Virus record (IMG/VR): IMGVR_UViG_3300042539_000817
Coordinates: 1-24,695 of that record
DNA from: a virus
Length of the DNA: 24,695 nucleotides
Reading direction: 5' to 3' (one strand)
Shown: in pieces, positions 1 to 5,608 of the stretch
Layout of the letters: each line of letters begins with the position of its first letter
Position numbering within the stretch: the stretch's first letter is position 1
Position numbers and translations under genes: made by a program
Notes under the pieces: generated by a model
The model's input: only the letters and a program-made list of their open reading frames with translations
What the model was told of the DNA's origin: nothing
Database searches by the model: none

Positions 1-13
1 AGACGAATAAGTT

Positions 14-22
14 TGATATAAT
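14..22 (+). promoter_or_regulatory. Extended -10 promoter (TGATATAAT), leaderless
   Basis: TG at 14-15 and TATAAT at 17-22 form an extended -10 element. The ATG of the lipoprotein gene lies exactly six bases after TATAAT, so the predicted start of transcription coincides with the start codon. The -35 position is at or beyond the window edge. Confidence 0.7.
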
Positions 23-28
23 GGGAGT

Positions 29-205
29 ATGTCAAAACTACGCATACTCCTACTATCAAGCATCCTAGCATTAGGATTGTCTGGCTGTGGATATGATGGT
101 CATTATAGATATCCATGCCAAGACCCAGTAAACTGGGAATCAGCAGAATGCAAACCACCAATTTGTACTGCTAACGGGGCATGTCCAGAAGATTTAACAA
201 AATAA
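29..205 (+). CDS. Small Cys-rich lipoprotein
   Basis: 58 residues. The N-terminus is a lipoprotein signal: positive MSK-LR, a leucine-rich hydrophobic stretch, then the lipobox LSGC with Cys20 as the lipidated residue. The short mature part is rich in Tyr and Cys (Cys30, 41, 46, 52) and Pro, so disulfides outside the membrane are plausible. From memory, similar short 'YRYPCQDP..W' lipoproteins occur in large marine phages, with no known function that I can name. It sits upstream of the holin/endolysin pair, so an envelope or lysis role (outer spanin-like) or superinfection exclusion is possible, but this is inference. The start is fixed by the -10 box six bases upstream; there is no separate room for a ribosome binding site. 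Confidence 0.8.
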   Translation: MSKLRILLLSSILALGLSGCGYDGHYRYPCQDPVNWESAECKPPICTANGACPEDLTK

Positions 206-226
206 TAAAAGGGGGATAAAAAGATA

Positions 227-556
227 ATGGAAATGCTTGATAAGAAAATTATATATCTTTACGAAAAAACACAAGATAGTTCTCATAGTGGAAGAAGTCT
301 TTTTGATCATTTAGTAGGCACATCTAATATAATTAAAAAACTTTATCCAACAAAGCAATATCTCATAGATGCTGGACTTTTTCACTCAATATATGGAACT
401 TACTATTATAATGCTAATTTAGAAATTTCAAGGTCAGAAGTTAAGTCTTTAATAGGAGAAAAAGCAGAAAACCTAGTATATATTTTTTGTACTACAGAAA
501 ATAGAACAGAAAAAATTTTACAAAACCAATTTAGCAAAGAGATCTTTATGTTTTAG
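227..556 (+). CDS. HD-like (DUF6817-type) protein, apparently truncated by a frameshift
   Basis: 109 residues as read. The protein carries FDHLVGT near residue 27 and AGLFHSIYGT near residue 50, then IGEKAENLVYIFC; this pattern of spaced histidines is typical of a small HD-hydrolase-like family that I recognise as DUF6817, found in phages and bacteria. The reading frame stops at 554-556, just after the conserved core. Coding-like sequence continues immediately in another frame (535-687, reading DLYVLEYANLLEQG and onward) up to the next gene. The intact product would be about 150 residues. A ribosome binding site (GGGGG) lies a few bases before the start. The function is probably a metal-dependent phosphohydrolase; the frameshift could be real or a sequencing or assembly error. 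Confidence 0.65.
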   Translation: MEMLDKKIIYLYEKTQDSSHSGRSLFDHLVGTSNIIKKLYPTKQYLIDAGLFHSIYGTYYYNANLEISRSEVKSLIGEKAENLVYIFCTTENRTEKILQNQFSKEIFMF

Positions 557-687
557 AATATGCTAATCTTTTAGAACAAGGTTCAGACATTAATATAATT
601 AATAAAATAAAAAACAATCTTACTAAAACATGTCAAAAACAAATTGAATTTTATTCCAAAGAAGCAAAGGAGAAAATAAATGGCTAA
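535..687 (+). pseudogene. Out-of-frame C-terminal continuation of the HD-like gene
   Basis: Read in the frame beginning at 541, this stretch encodes about 48 open residues (RDLYVLEYANLLEQG, then a lysine-rich helical tail) and ends at TAA 685-687, overlapping the start of the next gene by 8 bases. Such an overlap is usual for intact neighbours in this genome. The shift from the upstream frame is -1 (equivalently +2). A stop in this frame at 532-534 confines the switch to about 535-540, at the AAA run 536-538. No canonical X_XXY_YYZ slippery heptamer is present, so a one-base deletion is more likely than programmed frameshifting. Confidence 0.55.
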
Positions 688-1087
688 AGAAAGATTAACT
701 CCTCAAGAGTTAGATGCAAGACTTAAGTTTATCTTAGGTATCACACTAGGATCAATTTTATTTATAACTGCAACAGGCATCATGTATGCCCTTATATTTG
801 TTACACAGCCAATTACAGGACAATCAGAAAACGATAAAATGTTTTTTAATGTTCTTGGTAGCGTAGCAACATTTATTACAGGAACGCTTGCTGGTTTATT
901 AATTGGCTCATCTGGTGCTAAAGATGTTATGGCAGCACAGATTGCAAACAAAGAAGTTGATGCTAAAAATACAATGGCAGATAAAAAATTAGAGTCAGAA
1001 ATTGATGAAGCAAAAGCACGTAGACTTTCTAAGCCAGATGGTGCAATGCCAGAAGAACAACCAGTTGATACCGATTGGGATAAATAA
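680..1087 (+). CDS. Two-helix membrane protein, holin candidate
   Basis: 135 residues. Two strongly hydrophobic segments are seen at about residues 17-41 and 57-76, separated by a short polar loop. A charged C-terminal tail (about 85-135) is rich in Lys, Glu and Asp with the look of a soluble helix. The endolysin starts two bases after the stop codon, and holin-like membrane proteins are commonly adjacent to endolysins, so a holin or lysis-regulating role is the best guess. A purine-rich AAAGGAG sits before the start. There is no family-level recognition beyond this; it could also be another phage membrane protein. Confidence 0.6.
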   Translation: MAKERLTPQELDARLKFILGITLGSILFITATGIMYALIFVTQPITGQSENDKMFFNVLGSVATFITGTLAGLLIGSSGAKDVMAAQIANKEVDAKNTMADKKLESEIDEAKARRLSKPDGAMPEEQPVDTDWDK

Positions 1088-1089
1088 AA

Positions 1090-1665
1090 ATGGCAGCACA
1101 AGGCACAGCAGAAAGATTTATTGAAGTTGCTACAGCAGAAATTGGTACTATAGAGGGTCCAAAAGATAATGAAACCAAGTATGGTAAATTTACTAAGGCA
1201 GATTTTCAGCCTTGGTGTGGATCATTTGTTAACTGGTGTGCTAATGAAGCAGGAGTAAAAATTCCTAATACTGTTTTTACCCCAGGTGGTGCAGCAGCAT
1301 TTAAAAAAGCAGGTAATTGGATTGATGGAGATGTAGCAGATCCAGAACTAGGAGATGTTGCATACTTTGATTTTCCATCTGATGGAGTAGATAGAATTTC
1401 TCACGTAGGTATTGTCGTTGCTGATAATGGCGACGGTACTGTATGGTGCATAGAAGGCAATACTTCTGGAGATCCTAAAGGTAGCCAACGTAATGGTGGA
1501 GAGGTTTGTAAAAAACTTCGTGCCTTTAAAAAAAATAAAAAAGGCATTATGGTTTCTATTGTAGGGTTTGGTAGACCTAAGTTTGGCTCTGCCCCTGCGG
1601 GTACTGCTAAAAAGGCTGCTGCCAAGCCTAAAACATGCTCAGCATGTGGTCAAACCATCAAATAA
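1090..1665 (+). CDS. CHAP-domain endolysin (peptidoglycan hydrolase)
   Basis: 191 residues. Residues 8-165 form a CHAP (NlpC/P60-like) cysteine amidohydrolase/peptidase domain that cuts peptidoglycan peptide bonds. The nucleophile is Cys43 in PWCGSF, the base is His105 in RISHVGIV, and the polar partner is Glu122 or Asn124 in IEGNTS. The LGDVAYFDF segment before the histidine is also typical. The tail (about 167-191) is rich in Ala and Lys and ends with a CxxC pair (TCSACGQ), a possible zinc or wall-binding piece. There is no signal peptide, so export would need a holin; the preceding two-helix protein fits. The ribosome binding site is weak and coupling to the upstream gene is likely. Confidence 0.88.
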   Translation: MAAQGTAERFIEVATAEIGTIEGPKDNETKYGKFTKADFQPWCGSFVNWCANEAGVKIPNTVFTPGGAAAFKKAGNWIDGDVADPELGDVAYFDFPSDGVDRISHVGIVVADNGDGTVWCIEGNTSGDPKGSQRNGGEVCKKLRAFKKNKKGIMVSIVGFGRPKFGSAPAGTAKKAAAKPKTCSACGQTIK

Positions 1666-1671
1666 AGGTCT

Positions 1672-1711
1672 TTGACTAAGTAAAAAGGGTTTGGTATACT
1701 TAAATGTATAC
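1672..1711 (+). promoter_or_regulatory. Sigma-70-type promoter with GTATAC dyad
   Basis: TTGACT at 1672-1677 and TATACT at 1695-1700 are separated by exactly 17 bases. Two GTATAC hexamers (1694-1699 and 1706-1711, six bases apart) overlap the -10 box and the expected start of transcription, forming a possible operator. A ribosome binding site GAGGGG at 1715-1720 follows, eight bases before the ATG at 1729. Confidence 0.75.
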
Positions 1712-1728
1712 TCTGAGGGGATTTTTAT

Positions 1729-2253
1729 ATGACAGTCTTGGCTGTAGTTCGTCATGAAAATAAAATATATATGGCTGGTGATCGTGGTGCTTCCGATGAT
1801 AATACAATACTTTCTTTAACAGCCCCAAAAGTTTGGAAACTTGGCCCATATTTGCTTGGATATGCAGGGGCATTGGATGGAGAACGAATTAGATATAACT
1901 TTAATCCATACGTTCCAGATATAAAAGACGTGGATAAGTTTATGCAAACTAAATTTATTAAACAATTAAGAAATTTTTACAGTGATTGGTGGGTTGATAC
2001 TGGCAAAGAGGCTGACCTTGGTTTAATTATTTGTATTAAAGGACAAATATATGAGCATAATGCAGTTGATATGTCTTTATCTAAATATAATTTAGATTAT
2101 TTGGCAATGGGTTCTGGGGCTGAGTATGCCTATGGTTATTTAAATGCTACAGAAAAATCTAAAGACCCTCGCAAAAGAGTGGTTGGAGCAGTAAATGCTG
2201 CCATTAAATTTAGCCCATCCTGTATGGGGCCTATTGACGTGGTAAGTATATAA
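1729..2253 (+). CDS. Proteasome-beta/HslV-like Ntn hydrolase
   Basis: 174 residues, close to HslV size (about 175). After removal of the initiator Met the protein begins with Thr1 (MTVLAVV). Asp17 falls in AGDRGAS and Lys33 in APKVWKL, which are the exact catalytic positions Thr1/Asp17/Lys33 of proteasome beta subunits and HslV. Further family marks are LLGYAGALDGERI (residues 42-54), LAMGSGAEYAYG near the C-terminal third, and a terminal MGPIDVVSI. No propeptide is needed because Thr follows Met. Such proteins form ring-shaped peptidases in the cytoplasm and usually need an ATPase partner (HslU, ARC/Mpa); none is in the window. It is the first gene behind a strong promoter and may degrade host proteins or process phage proteins (inference). 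Confidence 0.82.
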   Translation: MTVLAVVRHENKIYMAGDRGASDDNTILSLTAPKVWKLGPYLLGYAGALDGERIRYNFNPYVPDIKDVDKFMQTKFIKQLRNFYSDWWVDTGKEADLGLIICIKGQIYEHNAVDMSLSKYNLDYLAMGSGAEYAYGYLNATEKSKDPRKRVVGAVNAAIKFSPSCMGPIDVVSI

Positions 2254-2254
2254 T
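2249..2254 (+). promoter_or_regulatory. Possible -10 box (TATAAT), near-leaderless
   Basis: TATAAT lies seven bases before the ATG at 2262 and overlaps the end of the upstream gene. There is no ribosome binding site before that ATG. No -35 hexamer stands at 17 bases; a TTGACG at 2234-2239 is too close to pair with it. Confidence 0.45.
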
Positions 2255-2261
2255 TAATTAA

Positions 2262-3029
2262 ATGATAATTAATCAAGATAAAACAATTGCATTTTTCCCA
2301 ATTGTAGCAGAAGATGGATTAAAACAATTTGATTTAAAAGACATAAACTTATTTTTAAATCCGTTAAATATAAATCATCAAAGAAGTTGGTTTAATCCCT
2401 TTTTTTATAAATGTTTGCCATTAGCAATTGGAAATATGCAGGGTTTTATTTTTAGTTTACCATATAAAATTAGTGTTTTTTGGAATGGTGGAAATTTTCC
2501 AGAAGATATATCCATAAAATATTTTGAAGATTTTGAAAAATATAAAAATATTAATTTTATTTATCCAAAATCAGAATTTGGAAATGGAATTTTAACATTA
2601 CATTTTCCATTAACTTTAAAAACACCGCCAGGGATTAATTTAATGACAATTGCTCCACCAAACTTTCCATTAGTTGGATTAAGCCCTATGACTGGAGTTG
2701 TAGAGTCTGATAATCTTAGGTTTTCTTTTACATTAAACATAAAAATAGATTTGCCAAACATAGAACTAGTTATTGATAAGAATACGCCATTGGTTGGATT
2801 ATTACCAATACCAAGATATTTTTGTGATTCTTTTGAATTAAAAAATGCTTATGATATTTTTGATAAAAATATAGTAGAAGAAGAAATTAATGTAGCCAAC
2901 CAACATGCCGATTTTAGAACACATTCACAGAATGATAAGTTTAAACCAGATAGAATATACTATCTTGGAAAAGATATTAAAGGAAATAAATTTAAAGACC
3001 ATCAATTACCTAAAAAAAAGAAAAGTTGA
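2262..3029 (+). CDS. DUF6065-like phage protein
   Basis: 255 residues, soluble, with no membrane segment. The middle (about 115-190) carries the family-like run TPPGINLMTIAPPNF, GLSPMTGVVESD and a beta-rich FSFTLNIKI segment, which I recognise as DUF6065-like. The N-terminal half has YKCLPLAIGNMQGFIFS followed by YKISVFWNG, a pattern echoed by the proteins at 9853-10557 and 4131-4835. The C-terminus is lysine-rich (PKKKKS). The biochemical role is unknown; the fold is likely beta-rich. Its close spacing to the Ntn hydrolase gene allows co-transcription, with an additional -10 box just before its own start. No catalytic motif is obvious. Confidence 0.7.
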   Translation: MIINQDKTIAFFPIVAEDGLKQFDLKDINLFLNPLNINHQRSWFNPFFYKCLPLAIGNMQGFIFSLPYKISVFWNGGNFPEDISIKYFEDFEKYKNINFIYPKSEFGNGILTLHFPLTLKTPPGINLMTIAPPNFPLVGLSPMTGVVESDNLRFSFTLNIKIDLPNIELVIDKNTPLVGLLPIPRYFCDSFELKNAYDIFDKNIVEEEINVANQHADFRTHSQNDKFKPDRIYYLGKDIKGNKFKDHQLPKKKKS

Positions 3030-3054
3030 CTTTTATAGTTAACTACAGTATAAT
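3026..3054 (+). promoter_or_regulatory. Consensus promoter, leaderless
   Basis: TTGACT at 3026-3031, a 17-base spacer and TATAAT at 3049-3054. The ATG at 3061 is six bases beyond the -10 box, where transcription should begin. There is no ribosome binding site, so the transcript is predicted to be leaderless. Confidence 0.8.
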
Positions 3055-3060
3055 TTATAT

Positions 3061-3279
3061 ATGGCAAATTTTGATGACATATTAAAAGACATTCAAAGTG
3101 AGGCATCAAATCTTGACGAGTTTGAGATTTGGCTAACTAATGGAATTGAGCGGGGCTGGGTAACAGAACCGTTCTGCAATACTCATGAGGGAGATCCCTA
3201 TATGAGTGACGAAGAGGCACAAGAGTGGGAAGAGGGCGGAGACCCTTGTCAGGTAGTAATTAAAATAAAAAACAACTAA
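3061..3279 (+). CDS. Small acidic phage protein
   Basis: 72 residues, strongly acidic. It begins with a helical segment (residues 1-25), then carries GIERGWVTEPFCNTHEGDPY near residues 29-48, with Cys39 and His42, and later GDPCQVV with a second Cys near 63. Similar short proteins with 'WVTEPFCNTH..DPYMS..E...WEEGGDPC' are familiar from actinobacteriophage genomes, but I know of no function. The two Cys and one His could bind a metal. A near-perfect promoter drives it without a leader, suggesting strong and perhaps early expression. The start is set by that promoter. Confidence 0.75.
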   Translation: MANFDDILKDIQSEASNLDEFEIWLTNGIERGWVTEPFCNTHEGDPYMSDEEAQEWEEGGDPCQVVIKIKNN

Positions 3280-3291
3280 TAAAGGGGTAAG

Positions 3292-3939
3292 ATGAAAAAA
3301 AATATTAAAAGTATAAGTTTTATTTCAGCAGCAATATTGTTATTTAGTATTTCTCCAGCAGTTGCTGATCCAACATATGCTGTTCTTGATGCAAATGGAA
3401 ATGTTAAAAATATAATTGTTTGTGGAGAAGCATGTGCCAGTGGTACATTTGGTGGAGATAGGGTGGTTTTACAGGTAGCAGCAGACCCAACTACTAATGC
3501 CAATCGTGGCGGTATTTGGAATGGTCCAGGAACAACAACGTATAATGATAATACTGCTACATTTACCGTAAATAGACCTATCACAATTACACAAACTGAA
3601 GAGAGTGTTGTTTCAGAAGATGAAAATGAAGAACCTGTAACTTTAGCAGGTACTATTTTTGGCAGCACATATACATTTACTTATGGCGATACATTAGGAA
3701 CTGATTGGGTTATAAACGGATTTAGAGATATGGGTAAAATAGAAAAACCTGCTGATTTAAGTCAAAAGACTAAAGCAGAAATATCTGCTACTACAAAATC
3801 AAAAACAGAATCAGCATCTTTTGATGAAAGAAAGACAGCAGCGGAAGTATCATATAGTGTTGCATTACAAAATCTTAGTTTATTACGAGCAAAGATTGAC
3901 AGACTGTTAGTACTTATTGATAATTGGGTAAAAAAGTAA
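3292..3939 (+). CDS. Secreted protein with signal peptide
   Basis: 215 residues. Residues 1-25 form a classic Sec signal peptide: Lys-rich start, hydrophobic ISFISAAILLFSIS, and a cleavage site after AVA before DPTYAV. The exported part starts with a small domain YAVLDANGNVKNIIVC (residues 28-43), with Cys43 and Cys47 close together, a pattern I recall in other phages of low-GC actinobacteria. The middle is Thr/Asn-rich and beta-like; the last 70 residues are charged and helical, consistent with a coiled coil. It could be a virion component or a surface-modifying factor; the function is unknown. A GGGG ribosome binding site precedes the start. The first tRNA gene follows within 15 bases of the stop. 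Confidence 0.72.
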   Translation: MKKNIKSISFISAAILLFSISPAVADPTYAVLDANGNVKNIIVCGEACASGTFGGDRVVLQVAADPTTNANRGGIWNGPGTTTYNDNTATFTVNRPITITQTEESVVSEDENEEPVTLAGTIFGSTYTFTYGDTLGTDWVINGFRDMGKIEKPADLSQKTKAEISATTKSKTESASFDERKTAAEVSYSVALQNLSLLRAKIDRLLVLIDNWVKK

Positions 3940-3951
3940 TAATTTAGTGTT

Positions 3952-4026
3952 GCGGAAGTAACTCAACGGTAGAGTACTACCTTGCCAAGGTAGATGTTGC
4001 GGGTTCAAATCCCGTCTTCCGCTCCA
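3952..4026 (+). tRNA. tRNA-Gly (anticodon GCC)
   Basis: The acceptor GCGGAAG pairs with CTTCCGC. The D-arm is ACTC/GAGT, the anticodon stem CTACC/GGTAG encloses loop TTGCCAA with anticodon GCC, and the T-arm GCGGG/CCCGT encloses TTCAAAT. The discriminator is T at 4023 and CCA is encoded at 4024-4026. All stems close and the genes around it are phage-like, so this is a phage-borne tRNA. Confidence 0.93.
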
Positions 4027-4027
4027 C

Positions 4028-4099
4028 GCCCTCATCGTCTAGTGGTTAGGACATCACCCTTTCACGGTGGTAACAGGGGTTCAATTCCCCTTGGGGGTA
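4028..4099 (+). tRNA. tRNA-Glu (anticodon TTC)
   Basis: It starts one base after the CCA of tRNA-Gly, so both were probably transcribed together. The acceptor GCCCTCA pairs with TGGGGGT (two G-U pairs). The anticodon stem TCACC/GGTGG holds loop CTTTCAC with anticodon TTC, and the T-arm AGGGG/CCCCT encloses TTCAATT. The discriminator is A at 4099. CCA is not encoded (CAA follows) and would have to be added by the host. Confidence 0.9.
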
Positions 4100-4104
4100 C
4101 AATA

Positions 4105-4125
4105 TGTTACAATAAAATAAAGGAG
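4105..4125 (+). promoter_or_regulatory. Extended -10 (TGTTACAAT) and ribosome binding site
   Basis: TG at 4105-4106 and TACAAT at 4108-4113 form an extended -10 box just after tRNA-Glu. AGGAG at 4121-4125, five bases before the ATG at 4131, is the ribosome binding site and would lie near the 5' end of the transcript. Confidence 0.5.
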
Positions 4126-4130
4126 AAAAA

Positions 4131-4835
4131 ATGGCAATAACTATTTATTGGGCTTGTATTGAAGATGAGTGGATAAAAGCAGTTGAGCCAGAAAAAGTAA
4201 GTAAAAGATTTTATTCTATGGGCATTAAAGATGACAATAGATCATCTCCAATAGCAATTAATCACTGTCCTGTTTTTAATGGATCATTGACAAATACTTA
4301 TGCAGTAAAATCAATATATGATTATTCTTTTAAAGTTGAAAACGGCCAATGTGTTTCATCAGACCATGACCAAAAATTTTTTGATGAACATGTTTTTATA
4401 AGATTGCTTGAAAAAAAATTTTTTTCTTTTAATGTAAGATATATTTTTTTTACAGAAGAAGATGATTTAAATATGAGTGCTTATCAGTATCCATTTTTTG
4501 AAGATAATGAAATTACTAAAAGATGTATGATAATTCCTGGAGATTTTAATATAGGAAAATATTTTCGTAATTTAGAATTTCCATTTATTTTAAAAAAAGA
4601 GTATGATGAATTTATAGTTAATAATGAAGATGTTTTATATTATTTAAAATTTCATACTGAAGAAAAAATAAAATTTAAACAATTTAGATATAATGAAAAT
4701 TTAAAACAAATGCTAGCAGATGTTAGAAAGGCAAATAGCGGTAATAAAAGGGGGGCAAGTATGCAAGTATACTACAATAAATTTAAAGGAAAAAAATATA
4801 TTTTAAATCAAATTAAACAAAACTTAATAGACTAG
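4131..4835 (+). CDS. Conserved phage protein, possible DUF6065 relative
   Basis: 234 residues, soluble. Key stretches are NHCPVFNGSLTNTYAVKSIYDYSF (Cys near residue 47), a FFDEHVFIRLLEKKFFS segment, NEITKRCMIIPGDFNIGKYFR in the third quarter, and a closing lysine-rich helical tail. I recall this family from large phages of marine bacteria, always hypothetical. The arrangement Cys-Pro-hydrophobic, then 'Thr/Gly-Tyr-hydrophobic' beta strands, is similar to the proteins at 9853-10557 and 2262-3029, so the three may be diverged copies of one fold. The reaction and partners are unknown. The gene follows the tRNAs under its own weak promoter with a good ribosome binding site. Confidence 0.68.
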   Translation: MAITIYWACIEDEWIKAVEPEKVSKRFYSMGIKDDNRSSPIAINHCPVFNGSLTNTYAVKSIYDYSFKVENGQCVSSDHDQKFFDEHVFIRLLEKKFFSFNVRYIFFTEEDDLNMSAYQYPFFEDNEITKRCMIIPGDFNIGKYFRNLEFPFILKKEYDEFIVNNEDVLYYLKFHTEEKIKFKQFRYNENLKQMLADVRKANSGNKRGASMQVYYNKFKGKKYILNQIKQNLID

Positions 4836-4839
4836 CATA

Positions 4840-4848
4840 TGGTATAAT
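4840..4848 (+). promoter_or_regulatory. Extended -10 promoter of the hsp20 gene
   Basis: TG at 4840-4841 and TATAAT at 4843-4848 give an extended -10 box right after the preceding stop codon. The predicted transcript starts near 4855, leaving a 5' leader of about 55 bases before the hsp20 start at 4910. Confidence 0.62.
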
Positions 4849-4852
4849 AATA

Positions 4853-4877
4853 TTGTACCTGCCAAATGGGGGTACAA
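4853..4877 (+). promoter_or_regulatory. Leader hairpin with mini-ORF upstream of hsp20
   Basis: TTGTACC (4853-4859) and GGTACAA (4871-4877) form a perfect 7-base-pair stem, extended inside by CC/GG around an AAAT loop. The 3' arm includes most of a GGGGG run (4868-4872) that lies eight bases before ATG 4881. That ATG opens an 11-codon frame (MKLAEKENITW) whose stop at 4914-4916 overlaps the hsp20 start at 4910. The hairpin could mask the first ribosome binding site and act as a thermosensor or operator; this is inference. Confidence 0.4.
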
Positions 4878-4909
4878 AAAATGAAACTCGCTGAAAAGGA
4901 GAACATAAC

Positions 4910-5341
4910 ATGGTAAGTTCATTGACATTGGATCTTTTTAAGGATCCATTTTTTATTGGTTTCAACAGAGAGTTGGACCGTTTAAATGCAATACATAACC
5001 TAGCAACTCGTCAGGCATATCCGCCATATGACATTATTAAATTAAACGAAGATAAATATAAATTATCTTTAGCAGTTGCTGGATTCTCTAAAGATGACAT
5101 TAATGTATCTGTAGATAATGGAACATTAATCATTAGGGGAGAACTTGTTGAAGCAACAGATGCAGAAGTTGTTCATAAAGGCATTGCTGGTAGAAAATTT
5201 ACCCGCACATTTGCACTTGGTGAATATATGGAAGTAACTGGTGCCGAAATGAAAGATGGTATGTTATATATTGACATTGATCGCATTATTCCAGAGGATA
5301 AAAAGCCAAAAGAAATTGCAATCAAAGTTGCAAAAAAGTAA
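4910..5341 (+). CDS. hsp20: Small heat shock protein (Hsp20 / alpha-crystallin)
   Basis: 143 residues, normal for bacterial IbpA-like proteins. The N-terminal 38 residues are family-variable (DLFKDPFFIGFNREL). The alpha-crystallin domain spans about residues 38-130: PPYDIIKLNEDKYKLSLAVAG opens it, FSKDDINVSVDNGTLIIRGE follows, then the RKFTRTFALGEYMEV and GAEMKDGMLYIDI strands close it. A short C-terminal tail with EIAIKV supplies the I-x-I/V motif that links dimers. Such chaperones hold unfolding proteins in the cytoplasm without ATP. Phages of marine bacteria often carry one, possibly to protect virion assembly or host proteins during infection. The ribosome binding site AAAGGAG at 4895-4901 is well placed. 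Confidence 0.93.
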   Translation: MVSSLTLDLFKDPFFIGFNRELDRLNAIHNLATRQAYPPYDIIKLNEDKYKLSLAVAGFSKDDINVSVDNGTLIIRGELVEATDAEVVHKGIAGRKFTRTFALGEYMEVTGAEMKDGMLYIDIDRIIPEDKKPKEIAIKVAKK

Positions 5342-5356
5342 CTAACGTTGTATAAT
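5328..5356 (+). promoter_or_regulatory. Promoter for the fmdB-like gene
   Basis: TTGCAA at 5328-5333 (inside the end of hsp20), a 17-base spacer and TATAAT at 5351-5356. Transcription should begin near 5363, giving a leader of about 57 bases before ATG 5420. Confidence 0.65.
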
Positions 5357-5368
5357 ATATATAAGACC

Positions 5369-5391
5369 TGAGCATGTCCATAAACTGCTCA
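5369..5391 (+). promoter_or_regulatory. Leader hairpin before the fmdB-like gene
   Basis: TGAGCA (5369-5374) and TGCTCA (5386-5391) form a 6-base-pair stem with an 11-base loop, a few bases after the predicted transcription start. No U-run follows, so it is not a normal intrinsic terminator. The ribosome binding site AAAGGAG lies downstream at about 5406-5412. Confidence 0.35.
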
Positions 5392-5419
5392 CTACTTATT
5401 AAAAGAAAGGAGTAACTAA

Positions 5420-5593
5420 ATGCCAAGATATGACTATAAGTGTTCTGTTTGTTCTGGACAAGTTGAATTTGAAAAAACAATTAATGAAGATAAATATCCA
5501 GTCTGTTGTAATCAATCAATGCAAAGGCTTTGGAGTGCTCCTGCTGCAATTTTTAACGGTAGCGGATTTTATTCAACTGACAACAGAAAGTAG
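5420..5593 (+). CDS. FmdB-type zinc-ribbon protein
   Basis: 57 residues. It opens with MPRYDYKCSVCSG, has a second cysteine pair at VCC (about residues 34-35) and ends with FNGSGFYSTDNRK. The opening (P-x-Y-x-Y-x-C-x-x-C) and closing (GSGFYxTD) signatures are the hallmarks of FmdB/putative regulatory zinc-ribbon proteins, which are usually 60-110 residues and found in bacteria including actinobacteria. The ribbon binds one metal ion; a role in transcription regulation has been proposed for relatives but is not firm. The second pair is CC rather than CxxC, which is degenerate. The start has a strong AAAGGAG site upstream. It lies between Hsp20 and DUF7455, with its own promoter. Confidence 0.85.
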   Translation: MPRYDYKCSVCSGQVEFEKTINEDKYPVCCNQSMQRLWSAPAAIFNGSGFYSTDNRK

Positions 5594-5596
5594 ATG

Positions 5597-5602
5597 TATA
5601 AT
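5597..5602 (+). promoter_or_regulatory. -10 box (TATAAT) that fixes a leaderless start
   Basis: TATAAT at 5597-5602 is six bases before ATG 5609. An in-frame ATG at 5594 overlaps the promoter itself and would not be transcribed, so 5609 is the better start. Confidence 0.65.
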
Positions 5603-5608
5603 AACACT

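Noticed and set aside
497-540. Programmed -1 frameshift in the HD-like gene
   Set aside because: A stop in the new frame at 532-534 rules out slipping at the A-rich run upstream, and no X_XXY_YYZ heptamer follows.
703-1101. 132-codon open frame on the minus strand
   Set aside because: It is a mirror of the two-helix membrane protein gene, with no promoter or ribosome binding site, and the plus-strand gene fits the endolysin context.
5369-5391. Intrinsic terminator after hsp20
   Set aside because: The stem is short and no T-run follows; it also lies after the next gene's promoter.
5594-5608. Upstream ATG for the DUF7455-type gene
   Set aside because: It overlaps the TATAAT box; the leaderless ATG at 5609 is better supported.
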